From Bacillota bacterium (GTDB lineage Bacteria > Bacillota > Dehalobacteriia > UBA4068): a stretch of 5,440 nt of DNA. The notes beneath the pieces were generated by a model. The model was given only the letters and a program-made list of their open reading frames with translations, had not been told where the DNA came from and did no database searches. The translations under genes and the position numbers were made by a program. Below, piece by piece: positions 1-5,388 of the stretch. The stretch covers positions 1 to 5,440 of the forward strand of contig JAFSIU010000184.1 in NCBI GenBank assembly GCA_017439615.1. The letters run 5' to 3'. Position 1 is the first letter of the stretch. Each line of letters begins with the position of its first letter.

Positions 1-16
1 ATATTGTTTTCGCTTT

Positions 17-132
17 CCCGGCGACCATAGCAAGGAGGCCACACCTGTTCCCTTTCCGAACACAGAAGTTAAGCTCCTTCACGCCGATGGTACTTGGGGG
101 TTACCCCCCTGGAAGAGTAGGTAATCGCCGGG
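17..132 (+). rRNA. rrf: 5S ribosomal RNA
   Basis: This is a complete 5S rRNA, the RNA of the large-subunit central protuberance. The ends form the terminal helix: cccggcg at 17-23 pairs exactly with cgccggg at 126-132. Between them are the conserved bacterial 5S stretches, including the ccgaacacagaagttaagc segment near 57-75 and the gccgatggtac segment near 82-92, followed by the agagtagg stretch of loop E and helix IV. The length of about 116 nt is normal. The 23S gene should lie just to the left of the window, and no tRNA follows. The exact mature ends may differ by one or two bases. Confidence 0.96.
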
Positions 133-143
133 TTAATTTTTGA

Positions 144-174
144 AGGCACCGATTTATTCGGTGCCTGTTTTTTT
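144..174 (+). terminator. Rho-independent terminator of the rRNA operon
   Basis: A perfect 9-bp stem (aggcaccga at 144-152, tcggtgcct at 158-166) with a 5-nt loop is followed by G and a run of seven T. It begins 11 nt after the 5S terminal helix, so it ends the rRNA transcript. Confidence 0.93.
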
Positions 175-289
175 GTTTTTGAAGAATATTTCATCATAGA
201 TTCCTCTTGAAGTAAAAACCTTGATATAAAGCGGGACTAAGAATCCTTGATAGTGATGGTGATGTCAGTTTTGGCACTTTCTTCAGCAG

Positions 290-318
290 TTGAAATAATC
301 AGTAAGATGTGATAGAGT
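290..318 (+). promoter_or_regulatory. Putative sigma-A promoter for the zinc-ribbon fragment
   Basis: TTGAAA at 290-295, a 17-bp spacer and TAGAGT at 313-318 with a TGa extended -10 (310-312) sit 35 bases upstream of the ATG at 354. Predicted transcription would start near 325 and give a leader of about 30 nt. The rest of 175-353 shows no convincing gene. Confidence 0.4.
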
Positions 319-353
319 GAAGCCGATCAATAAGATGTTGGAGGGATGATAAA

Positions 354-470
354 ATGAGATGCAGCAAATGCGATACTGAGATGTTTCATGCAGATTTGAC
401 CGGCAATACTTTATTTCCATTATTACTGACGAATAAGAAAAGAGGAATGCTGATTTGGAACCAAACATGA
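354..470 (+). pseudogene. Truncated CxxC zinc-ribbon protein (N-terminal fragment, 38 aa)
   Basis: The ORF starts at ATG 354, preceded by a strong Shine-Dalgarno ggaggg (340-345) with 8-nt spacing. The product begins MRCSKCDTEMFHADLTGN, with a CxxC knuckle (C3, C6) at the extreme N-terminus. This is the usual opening of small bacterial zinc-ribbon proteins, which carry a second CxxC or CxxxC pair further on. Here the frame ends at TGA 468 after 38 codons and no second cysteine pair is present. From about 445 onward the + strand is the antisense of the LamG-like gene. I infer that the 3' half was removed when two convergent genes were fused at about 440-460. The start is well supported. Family membership beyond 'zinc ribbon' is not certain, and a functional 38-aa peptide cannot be excluded. 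Confidence 0.6.
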
Positions 471-1124
471 CCTTTTTCTACCATAGAAGGACGAATGCCG
501 CCAACACGATATTTGCCGGAAAGATAGTCAGATTGTATTGCAAGAGTATTTGCAGCTAAATTTGTGCTGTCCGGAAGTACCCAAACCAAGTTATCTTCAT
601 AGGGAACAGGGGAAACGAGGTTGGGAACATTTGCAGAAGTTATACGAATTTCGTCAAGCATAAAGGGGACCGTATTGCTTGACGATTCTAAAATAAAACC
701 ACGGAAAAAGGCGGAATCAAGTTCATCAGAGCCAATACCAGAGCCGACTTGAGTTAATTGTATATCAGATGCAACAAGAACACCGTTTAAATAAAAATCG
801 CAATACAAATAATAAGAACTATTAACTTTTTTAAAATCAAACAACACCATCGCCACTTAAATAATCACGAACGTAAGTATTTAAATTAGAAAATTCAACA
901 GAATCATAATATGCAAAACCATTGCTGTATACTAATGCAGCATTTGCGGAATTAGGAAACCAAAAAACTTTAAAAGCAACACCAGCTGTTGAATTAACAG
1001 CGTCAAGAATAACACCACCAACAGTATCAACAACACCGGCAAAGGCATAAGCAGAAAAAGCTATGACCAAACAAAGAGCCATAACAACAATTAACATATA
1101 TTTGCTTTTTCTACTTTTAAACAT
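386..1124 (-). pseudogene. Secreted LamG-like (concanavalin A fold) protein, frameshifted and 3'-truncated
   Basis: The start is ATG 1124-1122, with gaggtg at 1130-1135 and 5-nt spacing. Residues 1-29 are a clear signal peptide: basic FKSRKSK, a hydrophobic core, and AFA before a predicted cut after A29. The first frame runs 95 codons to TGA at 839-837. Coding resumes in the +1 frame and reads on to 386. The downstream part has LamG/Laminin_G_3-like signatures: a strand-rich segment with FYLNGVLVASDIQL, then MLDEIRIT, as in domains of the form 'lyvNG...iDEvri'. The join needs one skipped base at gtt gtt t gat (about 840). The last 25 or so codons, after KGHVWF, run antisense through the zinc-ribbon ORF and look foreign, so the native C-terminus seems to be lost. 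The GTG at 856 has no Shine-Dalgarno, which argues against a separate second gene. Family assignment is from pattern only. A ligand, if any, is unknown. Confidence 0.6.
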
Positions 1125-1142
1125 ATAAACACCTCATAAATA

Positions 1143-1171
1143 TTGATTTTTATATTCACACATTGTATAAT
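1143..1171 (+). promoter_or_regulatory. Putative sigma-A promoter for the 47-aa membrane protein
   Basis: TTGATT at 1143-1148, a 17-bp spacer and a consensus TATAAT at 1166-1171 lie ahead of the ATG at 1204. The predicted start near 1178 leaves a leader of about 26 nt that carries the aaggag ribosome site at 1191-1196. It lies between two divergent genes. Confidence 0.65.
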
Positions 1172-1203
1172 TAAAGAAAAAATGCAGAATAAGGAGTGAT
1201 AAA

Positions 1204-1347
1204 ATGAAACCCGGAATAATTGAATTAATAATTTATTTAGGACTATATGTAATAGCAGCTTTTATAATATATCAATTAATAAAAAGCCTAATAAAATTTG
1301 GAATTAATTACTACTTTCAAAAGAAAGACAAGGGACAGAGTGATTGA
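1204..1347 (+). CDS. Small single-pass membrane protein, 47 aa, unknown function
   Basis: ATG 1204 is preceded by aaggag (1191-1196) at 7-nt spacing and by a good -35/-10 pair, so translation is likely despite the short length. The 47-aa product starts MKPGIIELIIYLGLYVIAAF. It has one long hydrophobic segment at about residues 5-26, then a stretch rich in K, F and Y, and ends in a charged tail, KKDKGQSD. This suggests a membrane-anchored microprotein with a short cytoplasmic tail. It lacks a signal-peptidase site and cysteines. It is transcribed divergently from the LamG-like gene and convergently with the 53-aa gene. Its TGA (1345-1347) lies in the loop of its own terminator hairpin. I do not recognise the family. 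Toxin-like, phage-related or regulatory roles are all possible, and none is shown. Confidence 0.6.
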   Translation: MKPGIIELIIYLGLYVIAAFIIYQLIKSLIKFGINYYFQKKDKGQSD

Positions 1348-1364
1348 CACTCTGCCCCTTTTTT
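1332..1364 (+). terminator. Rho-independent terminator overlapping the 47-aa gene's stop codon
   Basis: Arms gggacagagtg (1332-1342) and cactctgcccc (1348-1358) pair over 11 positions with one A-C mismatch, which becomes a G-U wobble in the opposite-strand RNA. The loop is 5 nt, followed by six T at 1359-1364. The stop codon occupies part of the loop. The opposite strand also has a T-rich run after the stem, so it may end transcripts of the convergent 53-aa gene too. Confidence 0.85.
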
Positions 1365-1411
1365 ATTTGCATTATGTCAATTCCTAAGATGTCGAAAAGT
1401 TAATTGTTAAA

Positions 1412-1573
1412 TCAAGATCCAATATATTTTGTTAAAGCCTTTTCCCATAATTCTTCATATTTTTTTCGCTTACCTTCTTGATGCATATAAATTTTATACA
1501 TAAACAAAATACCGGAACAAATAACAGAAGCAATTAAGATAAATTCAGCTAAATATTTGATAGCTTCTTCCAT
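1412..1573 (-). CDS. Small single-pass membrane protein, 53 aa, unknown function
   Basis: The start is ATG 1573-1571, with gaggtg at 1579-1584 and 5-nt spacing; the stop is TGA at 1414-1412. The product begins MEEAIKYLAEFILIASVICS. It has a hydrophobic membrane segment at about residues 8-27 and then a basic, likely cytoplasmic helix (HQEGKRKKYEELWEKALTKY). The region around its start (ttatgaggtg, five bases, ATG) is almost the same as that of the LamG-like gene at 1124, which suggests shared origin or shared translation control. I see no convincing promoter between it and 1640. It converges with the 47-aa gene, and the bidirectional hairpin at 1332-1358 may serve both. The family is not recognised. 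Confidence 0.55.
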   Translation of the reverse strand: MEEAIKYLAEFILIASVICSGILFMYKIYMHQEGKRKKYEELWEKALTKYIGS

Positions 1574-1654
1574 ATTTACACCTCATAATTTTAAAAAAGT
1601 TACTGTCACTTAACATTGTAAACTTACAGTTTTGTCATATTTTGCAATATTTCT

Positions 1655-1683
1655 TTGAAATTTATGCAATTTTATGCTAAAAT
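1655..1683 (+). promoter_or_regulatory. Putative sigma-A promoter of the first amidase gene
   Basis: TTGAAA at 1655-1660, a 17-bp spacer and TAAAAT at 1678-1683 would place the transcription start near 1690, at or within a base or two of the TTG proposed as the start codon. This implies a leaderless or nearly leaderless message, or use of the later ATG at 1741. Confidence 0.5.
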
Positions 1684-1689
1684 CTTGGA

Positions 1690-2991
1690 TTGAGAACAAA
1701 ATCTGACTTTTTTTCGTCAATTATCCAAAAACTTTTTGACATGGAGGACAGTTATTTGCACAGGCACAGAGGATATGACAATGAGCATAATAATGCCATA
1801 AATAAAGAAGCCGAAGCCCATATCAGAGAATTGGAGCTTGAGATCGCGCAGATGCGGCAGAATCTTGCTGCTTATGGCGGCAGCAGTTCTGAATTCCAAA
1901 GCGGAACAGAAGATGCTGATATTGTTGATGTGTTTTCCGAATGGCGCAAAAACAAGGCGCAAGCAGAGTCAGAGACAACATCAGCAGCTGCTGCAAAGAA
2001 TATCCGCAGGACCTATGAATATACACAGCAGGATTTTGAGGATTTGAATAGATATCTCAGAACAGAGCATCAGACTCAGCAGAGAAAGAGGCTCAAGCCT
2101 GTTTGGGTGGCGGTGGCTTTGCTGGCGGTGATGTCCGCCGCAGCCTTCGGTATCGGTAAATGGGCAGGTACGGAAACAATGGCACAGCAGGACAGCACAT
2201 TGACTGTTATAGAATCCACGGTTGCTGCAGAGCAAACCACTGTTCATACAGCAGAGCAGACCACGGTTACTTCCGAAAAAACAACAGTCGTATCATCTGC
2301 TTCTTCTGTTGAGGTGACGACAGCGCCGCAGACTACTTTGGTTATCCCCGAAACTCCGACAGCAACGGGAAATGAGGTTACAGTTGTCGGTGCGGCTAAT
2401 ACGGGCACCTCACAAGAACCTAATACAAGCATGGTAGCCATAGGAAAGAAGATAATATATATTGATCCCGGTCATGGCGGCAATGACCATGGCTGTGTAT
2501 ATGGCGGAGTCAGCGAAAAGGATGTTGATCTGGAGATATCTATGCTTTTGGGTGCAGCGCTTGAAGATATGGGCTATGAGGTTGTATATACCCGTGAGCA
2601 TGATGAATATTTCAGTCTGAGCAAGCGTGCAAAATTTGCCAATGATTGCAAGGCAGATATTTTCGTATCAATTCATTGCAATGCCTATGAGGATACTTCT
2701 GTAAACGGTTTTGATGTCTATTACAACAAGGTCGCATCAGCAGATGCATTGGCAGAGCAGGTGTTCAATTCTATGGAGGACAAGCTTGATGCCCGTGCAA
2801 GATCTTATACATATGGCTCTTATCAGGTGCTGCGTCAGAGCAAAATGCCCGGTATCCTGATAGAAATGGGCTTTTTGAGCAATGCTGAGGAACGCAAGAA
2901 TCTTTGTGATGAGGAATATCAGTCTTTGGCAGCAGCTGCCATTGCCGAAGCCCTGCATGAATATTTTGCAGCTCAGGAAGCTGATGAATAA
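1690..2991 (+). CDS. Membrane-anchored N-acetylmuramoyl-L-alanine amidase (Amidase_3) with large cytoplasmic N-terminus
   Basis: This is a zinc amidase that cleaves the bond between N-acetylmuramic acid and L-alanine of peptidoglycan, outside the membrane. Residues 1-135 are polar and charged, with a predicted coiled coil at about 32-62 and a second charged helix at about 105-135. A membrane segment spans about 137-156. A Thr/Val-rich linker at about 161-250 includes the repeated motifs EQTTV, EQTTV and EKTTV. The Amidase_3 domain covers about 254-428. Zinc ligands are H262 (in DPGHGG), E276 (SEKD) and H329 (SIHCN). The catalytic glutamate is E392 (IEMGFLSN). All key residues are present. The frame opens at 1681 and has only TTG 1690 before ATG 1741; neither has a Shine-Dalgarno. 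I prefer TTG because FFSSIIQKLFDME looks like protein, but the start is uncertain. Amidase_3 enzymes with single anchors exist in Firmicutes (CwlD); this N-terminal cytoplasmic region is larger. Confidence 0.9.
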   Translation: MRTKSDFFSSIIQKLFDMEDSYLHRHRGYDNEHNNAINKEAEAHIRELELEIAQMRQNLAAYGGSSSEFQSGTEDADIVDVFSEWRKNKAQAESETTSAAAAKNIRRTYEYTQQDFEDLNRYLRTEHQTQQRKRLKPVWVAVALLAVMSAAAFGIGKWAGTETMAQQDSTLTVIESTVAAEQTTVHTAEQTTVTSEKTTVVSSASSVEVTTAPQTTLVIPETPTATGNEVTVVGAANTGTSQEPNTSMVAIGKKIIYIDPGHGGNDHGCVYGGVSEKDVDLEISMLLGAALEDMGYEVVYTREHDEYFSLSKRAKFANDCKADIFVSIHCNAYEDTSVNGFDVYYNKVASADALAEQVFNSMEDKLDARARSYTYGSYQVLRQSKMPGILIEMGFLSNAEERKNLCDEEYQSLAAAAIAEALHEYFAAQEADE

Positions 2992-3013
2992 AACAACTGA
3001 ATAATCGGTTTCA

Positions 3014-3044
3014 ATAATGGCGGAGCCTTTGGCTCCGCCATTAT
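3014..3044 (+). terminator. Strong hairpin after the first amidase gene, probable terminator
   Basis: A perfect 14-bp stem (arms 3014-3027 and 3031-3044, core ggcggagcc/ggctccgcc) closes on a 3-nt loop, 22 bases after the stop of the first amidase. The following bases (atctatttctgctttt) are T-rich but interrupted, so termination may be partial. Confidence 0.7.
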
Positions 3045-3136
3045 ATCTATTTCTGCTTTTGCGGCAAAAATGTGAGAAGCACCTGCATTGCAGAACAAAG
3101 CGGTATTTCTTTTCGTCCAAGAGGTATAAATGCTTT

Positions 3137-3141
3137 GGAGG
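3137..3141 (+). promoter_or_regulatory. Shine-Dalgarno that fixes the second amidase start
   Basis: ggagg lies 8 nt before ATG 3150. The in-frame GTG at 3072 has no ribosome site and would put a poor 26-residue leader before the conserved part, so ATG 3150 is chosen. Confidence 0.85.
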
Positions 3142-3149
3142 AAAAGAAA

Positions 3150-3911
3150 ATGCAGAATGATTTTTTGCCGCCGGCTGCAACAGTTTATGCTAATACGCAA
3201 TTATATGAAATATATGCAGAGCCTTCACCTGAACCGCAAAAACGCAGCAAGAAGAAGCTCCGTTGGGGAAGAATATTTTGTTTTGCACTGCTATTGGCTG
3301 CAGTCCTTGCTGTTTTTTCTTTATTGCGGGGCGAGGAAACTGTTGCCGATCTGAGCACATTACCGCCGCAGGATATCTGCATTGTGCTGGATGCAGGGCA
3401 CGGAGGCAAGGATAATGGCAGCTCTGCCGAGGGGGTTCTGGAAAAGGATCTGAATCTGCAGATGATTATGCAATTAGGCGAAAACTTGAAGAAAAAAGGC
3501 TATAAGGTGCTTTTTACCCGTGAAACGGACAGATTTATTGAATTGGAGGAAAGAGCTGCTGTTGCGAACAGGCAAAAGGCACATCTTTTCATTTCTTTGC
3601 ATTGCAATTCCTTCACCAATGAAACAGCAAACGGGACAGAGGTATATTATAATGCTGAGAACGGCGCGGAACTCCTGGCGACTGCAATCTATGATTCTCT
3701 GCTGCATAAGCTTGGCACCAAAGGCAGAAATTATTCCTTCGGAAGATATACAGTGCTTTCCCACACCCGTATGCCCGGAGTATTGATCGAGGTTGGATTC
3801 TTGAGCAATGCCGGGGAAAGAGCTAAACTTTGCGATAAGGATTTTCAGGCTGATGCCGCTGCAGCGATTGCCGAAGGTATAGAAAGCTTTATATACGGCA
3901 AAGCTGATTAA
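3150..3911 (+). CDS. Membrane-anchored N-acetylmuramoyl-L-alanine amidase (Amidase_3), 253 aa
   Basis: This is a paralogue of the upstream amidase with the same reaction on peptidoglycan. Residues 1-40 are a short cytoplasmic part ending in the basic cluster KRSKKKLRWGR. A membrane segment spans about 41-59, and a brief linker leads to the Amidase_3 domain at about 75-247. Zinc ligands are H84 (DAGHGG), E98 (LEKD) and H151 (SLHCN). The catalytic glutamate is E214 (IEVGFLSN). All are present, so the enzyme should be active. Its length and layout (one anchor, catalytic domain, no wall-binding repeats) resemble sporulation amidase CwlD, but this does not prove a spore-cortex role. The domain aligns without large gaps to that of the first amidase, including RxxYSFGRY versus RSYTYGSYQ and the MPGxLIExGFLSNA block. 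This indicates an old tandem duplication with later change of N-terminus and linker. Confidence 0.93.
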   Translation: MQNDFLPPAATVYANTQLYEIYAEPSPEPQKRSKKKLRWGRIFCFALLLAAVLAVFSLLRGEETVADLSTLPPQDICIVLDAGHGGKDNGSSAEGVLEKDLNLQMIMQLGENLKKKGYKVLFTRETDRFIELEERAAVANRQKAHLFISLHCNSFTNETANGTEVYYNAENGAELLATAIYDSLLHKLGTKGRNYSFGRYTVLSHTRMPGVLIEVGFLSNAGERAKLCDKDFQADAAAAIAEGIESFIYGKAD

Positions 3912-3927
3912 ATGAAATTCAGCTTTG
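3899..3927 (+). other. Hairpin around the stop codon of the second amidase
   Basis: aaagctga (3900-3907) and tcagcttt (3919-3926) pair perfectly, extended by C3899-G3927, with the TAA stop (3909-3911) in the 11-nt loop. No T-run follows, so this is not a standard terminator. It could protect the mRNA 3' end or be chance. Confidence 0.35.
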
Positions 3928-3991
3928 AAAATGCTGCTTTACGGCAGGAAAGCGGTAAGTTTTGGAGAATATAGAAGGGAATAAATGTGAT

Positions 3992-3996
3992 GGAGG
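3992..3996 (+). promoter_or_regulatory. Shine-Dalgarno supporting a GTG start of the femX-like gene
   Basis: ggagg at 3992-3996 lies 8 nt before GTG 4005, the same spacing as at the second amidase. It is part of the coding sequence if ATG 3990 is used instead. ATG 3990 has only the weaker aaggga (3975-3980), 9 nt upstream. Confidence 0.6.
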
Positions 3997-4004
3997 AAGA
4001 TGTT

Positions 4005-5081
4005 GTGCAATATCGCATAATTGATATTTCCGAAAAAGAGAGATTTAATGACTTTATGAATCATCATCCCAAGGGTCATATCCTGCAGACCTGGGAATGG
4101 GGCGAGGTCAAAAAGGGTGCATGGAAGCCTATCCGTCTGATCGTCGAGCATGATGGCGAGATCGTGGCAGCGGCATCATTGCTCTGCCGCCAATTGCCTG
4201 CGCATCTGGGCAGCTTTTTCTATTGCTCACGCGGTCCCGTGCTTGATATGGAAAATGAGTCTGCATGGCAGGAGCTGCTGCGCGGCATCAGGGAAACAGG
4301 CAAAAAAGAAAAAGCGCTTTTCTGCAAATTTGATCCCGATATCCCTGATGAAAACGAGCTTTGGCATCGCCGCTTCCGTGAAGCAGGCTTTGAGAATGCC
4401 GCCAAGGGCGAGGGCTTTGAGGGTGTGCAGCCGCGCTATGTCTTCCGCCTGAATATCGCTCCCACAGAAGAGGAGCTTTTGAAGAATTTTCATCAGAAAA
4501 CCCGCTATAATGTCCGTCTGGCAGAGAAAAAGGGTGTTGTGGTGGACAGTGATGCACCGCGTGAAAAACTGCCCGAATTCTATTCCTTGCTGCAGACAAC
4601 AGCAGAAAGAGACCATTTCCTTATCCGTTCCTACAGCTATTTCGAAGGCTTTTATGACATTTTGAAGGCCTCCGGTATGGCAAGAATGTTTATGGTATAT
4701 TATGAGGACAAACCCATTTCGGGCGCACTTGCATTTTTGCTCGGCGACAAAGCCTGGTATATCTATGGCGCCTCCGCCAATGAATATCGCCAGCTGATGC
4801 CCAATTATCTGATGCAATGGCGTATGATACAATGGGCAAAGTCCGAGGGCTGCACCCTCTATGATTTCCGCGGTGTGCCGGGACTTGTTCCCGAAGACCA
4901 TCCGCTTTATGGTCTGGTCAAGTTCAAAAGGGGCTTCGGCGGGGACTATGTGTGCTTCATGGGTGAATATGACATGGTATTCAAGCCTGTGATGTACAAG
5001 CTATATAATTTTGCAGAACCCTTATATCAGAAGCTGATACGCAAGGTCATTTGGTTGAAGAAAAAATTAAAAAGCAAATAA
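4005..5081 (+). CDS. FemX/FemAB-family peptidoglycan bridge aminoacyltransferase
   Basis: This cytoplasmic enzyme transfers an amino acid from aminoacyl-tRNA to the stem-peptide side chain of a peptidoglycan precursor, starting or extending the cross-bridge. With GTG 4005 it has 358 aa. FemAB-family signatures run in order: HILQTWEWGEVK near 25-36, FHQKTRYNVRLAEKKGV near 162-178, the ISGALAF segment near 239-245 and YGAS near 254-257, then PNYLMQW near 266-272, DFRGVPG near 287-293, and HPLYGLVKFKRGFGGDYV near 299-316. The helical-arm coiled coil of staphylococcal FemA is absent, so the layout is closer to the compact FemX type of Weissella. The amino acid donated cannot be read from sequence. 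Alternative starts are ATG 3990 or GTG 3987 (up to six more residues); GTG 4005 has the best ribosome site and gives a family-like N-terminus (VQYRIIDIS). It follows the second amidase by 93 bp. Its last 50 codons are repeated downstream. Confidence 0.9.
   Translation: MQYRIIDISEKERFNDFMNHHPKGHILQTWEWGEVKKGAWKPIRLIVEHDGEIVAAASLLCRQLPAHLGSFFYCSRGPVLDMENESAWQELLRGIRETGKKEKALFCKFDPDIPDENELWHRRFREAGFENAAKGEGFEGVQPRYVFRLNIAPTEEELLKNFHQKTRYNVRLAEKKGVVVDSDAPREKLPEFYSLLQTTAERDHFLIRSYSYFEGFYDILKASGMARMFMVYYEDKPISGALAFLLGDKAWYIYGASANEYRQLMPNYLMQWRMIQWAKSEGCTLYDFRGVPGLVPEDHPLYGLVKFKRGFGGDYVCFMGEYDMVFKPVMYKLYNFAEPLYQKLIRKVIWLKKKLKSK
4933..5002 (+). repeat. Direct repeat, copy 1 (inside the femX-like gene)
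   Basis: These 70 bp are identical, base for base, to 5136-5205, at an offset of 203 bp. They encode residues about 310-333 of the FemX-like enzyme. Similarity continues at reduced level to the stop codon at 5081. Confidence 0.95.
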
Positions 5082-5145
5082 CCGCCTCCGCATTAGGCTC
5101 ACCCTGCGAGATAACACATCTCGGGCTGAGCCGTCGCTTCGGCGG
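5082..5145 (+). repeat. Imperfect palindrome between the two femX tails
   Basis: The spacer between the femX stop and the second tail folds into a nested hairpin. The inner stem is cgagat (5107-5112) with atctcg (5118-5123) around the loop aacac. The middle stem is ggctca (5096-5101) with tgagcc (5127-5132). The outer stem is ccgcc (5082-5086) with ggcgg (5141-5145), the last lying in the repeat copy. No T-run follows, so it is not a terminator. The spacer has no stop in the frame of the second tail. It resembles a small dispersed palindromic element, but only one copy is in this window. Confidence 0.6.
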
Positions 5146-5287
5146 GGACTATGTGTGCTTCATGGGTGAATATGACATGGTATTCAAGCCTGTGATGTAC
5201 AAGCTTTATAACTTTGCCGAACCCTTATACCAAAAGCTGATAAGAAAAGTGATTTGGCTGAAGAAGAAGCTGCGCGGCCGGAAATAA
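5136..5287 (+). pseudogene. Duplicate 3' end of a femX-like gene (detached C-terminal fragment)
   Basis: This stretch encodes FGGDYVCFMGEYD through WLKKKLRGRK and a TAA at 5285-5287. It is a second version of the FemX C-terminus, without the catalytic body and without its own well-placed start. The first 70 bp equal 4933-5002. After that, 12 codons differ silently (for example CGC/AGA for Arg, TTA/CTG for Leu). Only the tip then changes: LKSK in copy 1, LRGRK in copy 2. A frame entering from TTG 5051 (overlapping the femX end in another frame) through the palindrome stays open to 5287, giving 78 codons, but has only a poor ribosome site. The GC-rich codons of this copy resemble the femX body more than copy 1's A-rich tail does, so this may be the original 3' end. 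Treat it as a remnant unless expression is shown. Confidence 0.8.
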
Positions 5288-5291
5288 ATTC

Positions 5292-5340
5292 AAACGGGCA
5301 TAATTGCATTCGTGGATTGCAATTATGCCCGTTTCTTATT
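5292..5340 (+). terminator. Long perfect hairpin terminator after the femX tails
   Basis: A perfect 17-bp stem (5292-5308 with 5318-5334, core cgggcataattgca/tgcaattatgcccg) has a 9-nt loop and is followed by cttattta. It starts 5 nt after the TAA of the second femX tail, so it sits where the terminator of a gene ending at 5287 would be. The A-run on its left side would let it act in both directions. Confidence 0.85.
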
Positions 5341-5388
5341 TATGTTGATTTTCGGATAATTTATTCGCTTTGGTATATGCAAGATTAA

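Noticed and set aside
237..325. Minus-strand open stretch ending AEESAKTDITITIKDS and a stop
   Set aside because: The alternating strand-like pattern resembles a protein C-terminus, but it has only about 30 codons from the preceding stop, no start and no known family; too weak to call even as a remnant.
283..468. 61-codon open frame on the minus strand
   Set aside because: It is mostly the antisense of the zinc-ribbon ORF and its promoter region, without a ribosome site.
3072..3149. Upstream GTG start extending the second amidase by 26 residues
   Set aside because: No ribosome site at 3072, whereas ATG 3150 has ggagg at ideal spacing; the extra residues match nothing typical.
2737..3180. 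147-codon minus-strand frame across the amidase gap
   Set aside because: It overlaps the catalytic end of the first amidase and the terminator hairpin; cysteine-rich, low-plausibility translation without a ribosome site.
4227..4901. 224-codon open frame on the minus strand inside femX
   Set aside because: It is antisense to a gene with clear FemAB motifs, lacks a ribosome site and has no recognisable domain; a shadow frame.
5082..5145. Integron attC site
   Set aside because: The palindrome lacks a matching pair of GTTRRRY/RYYYAAC core sites and there is no integrase or cassette array in view.
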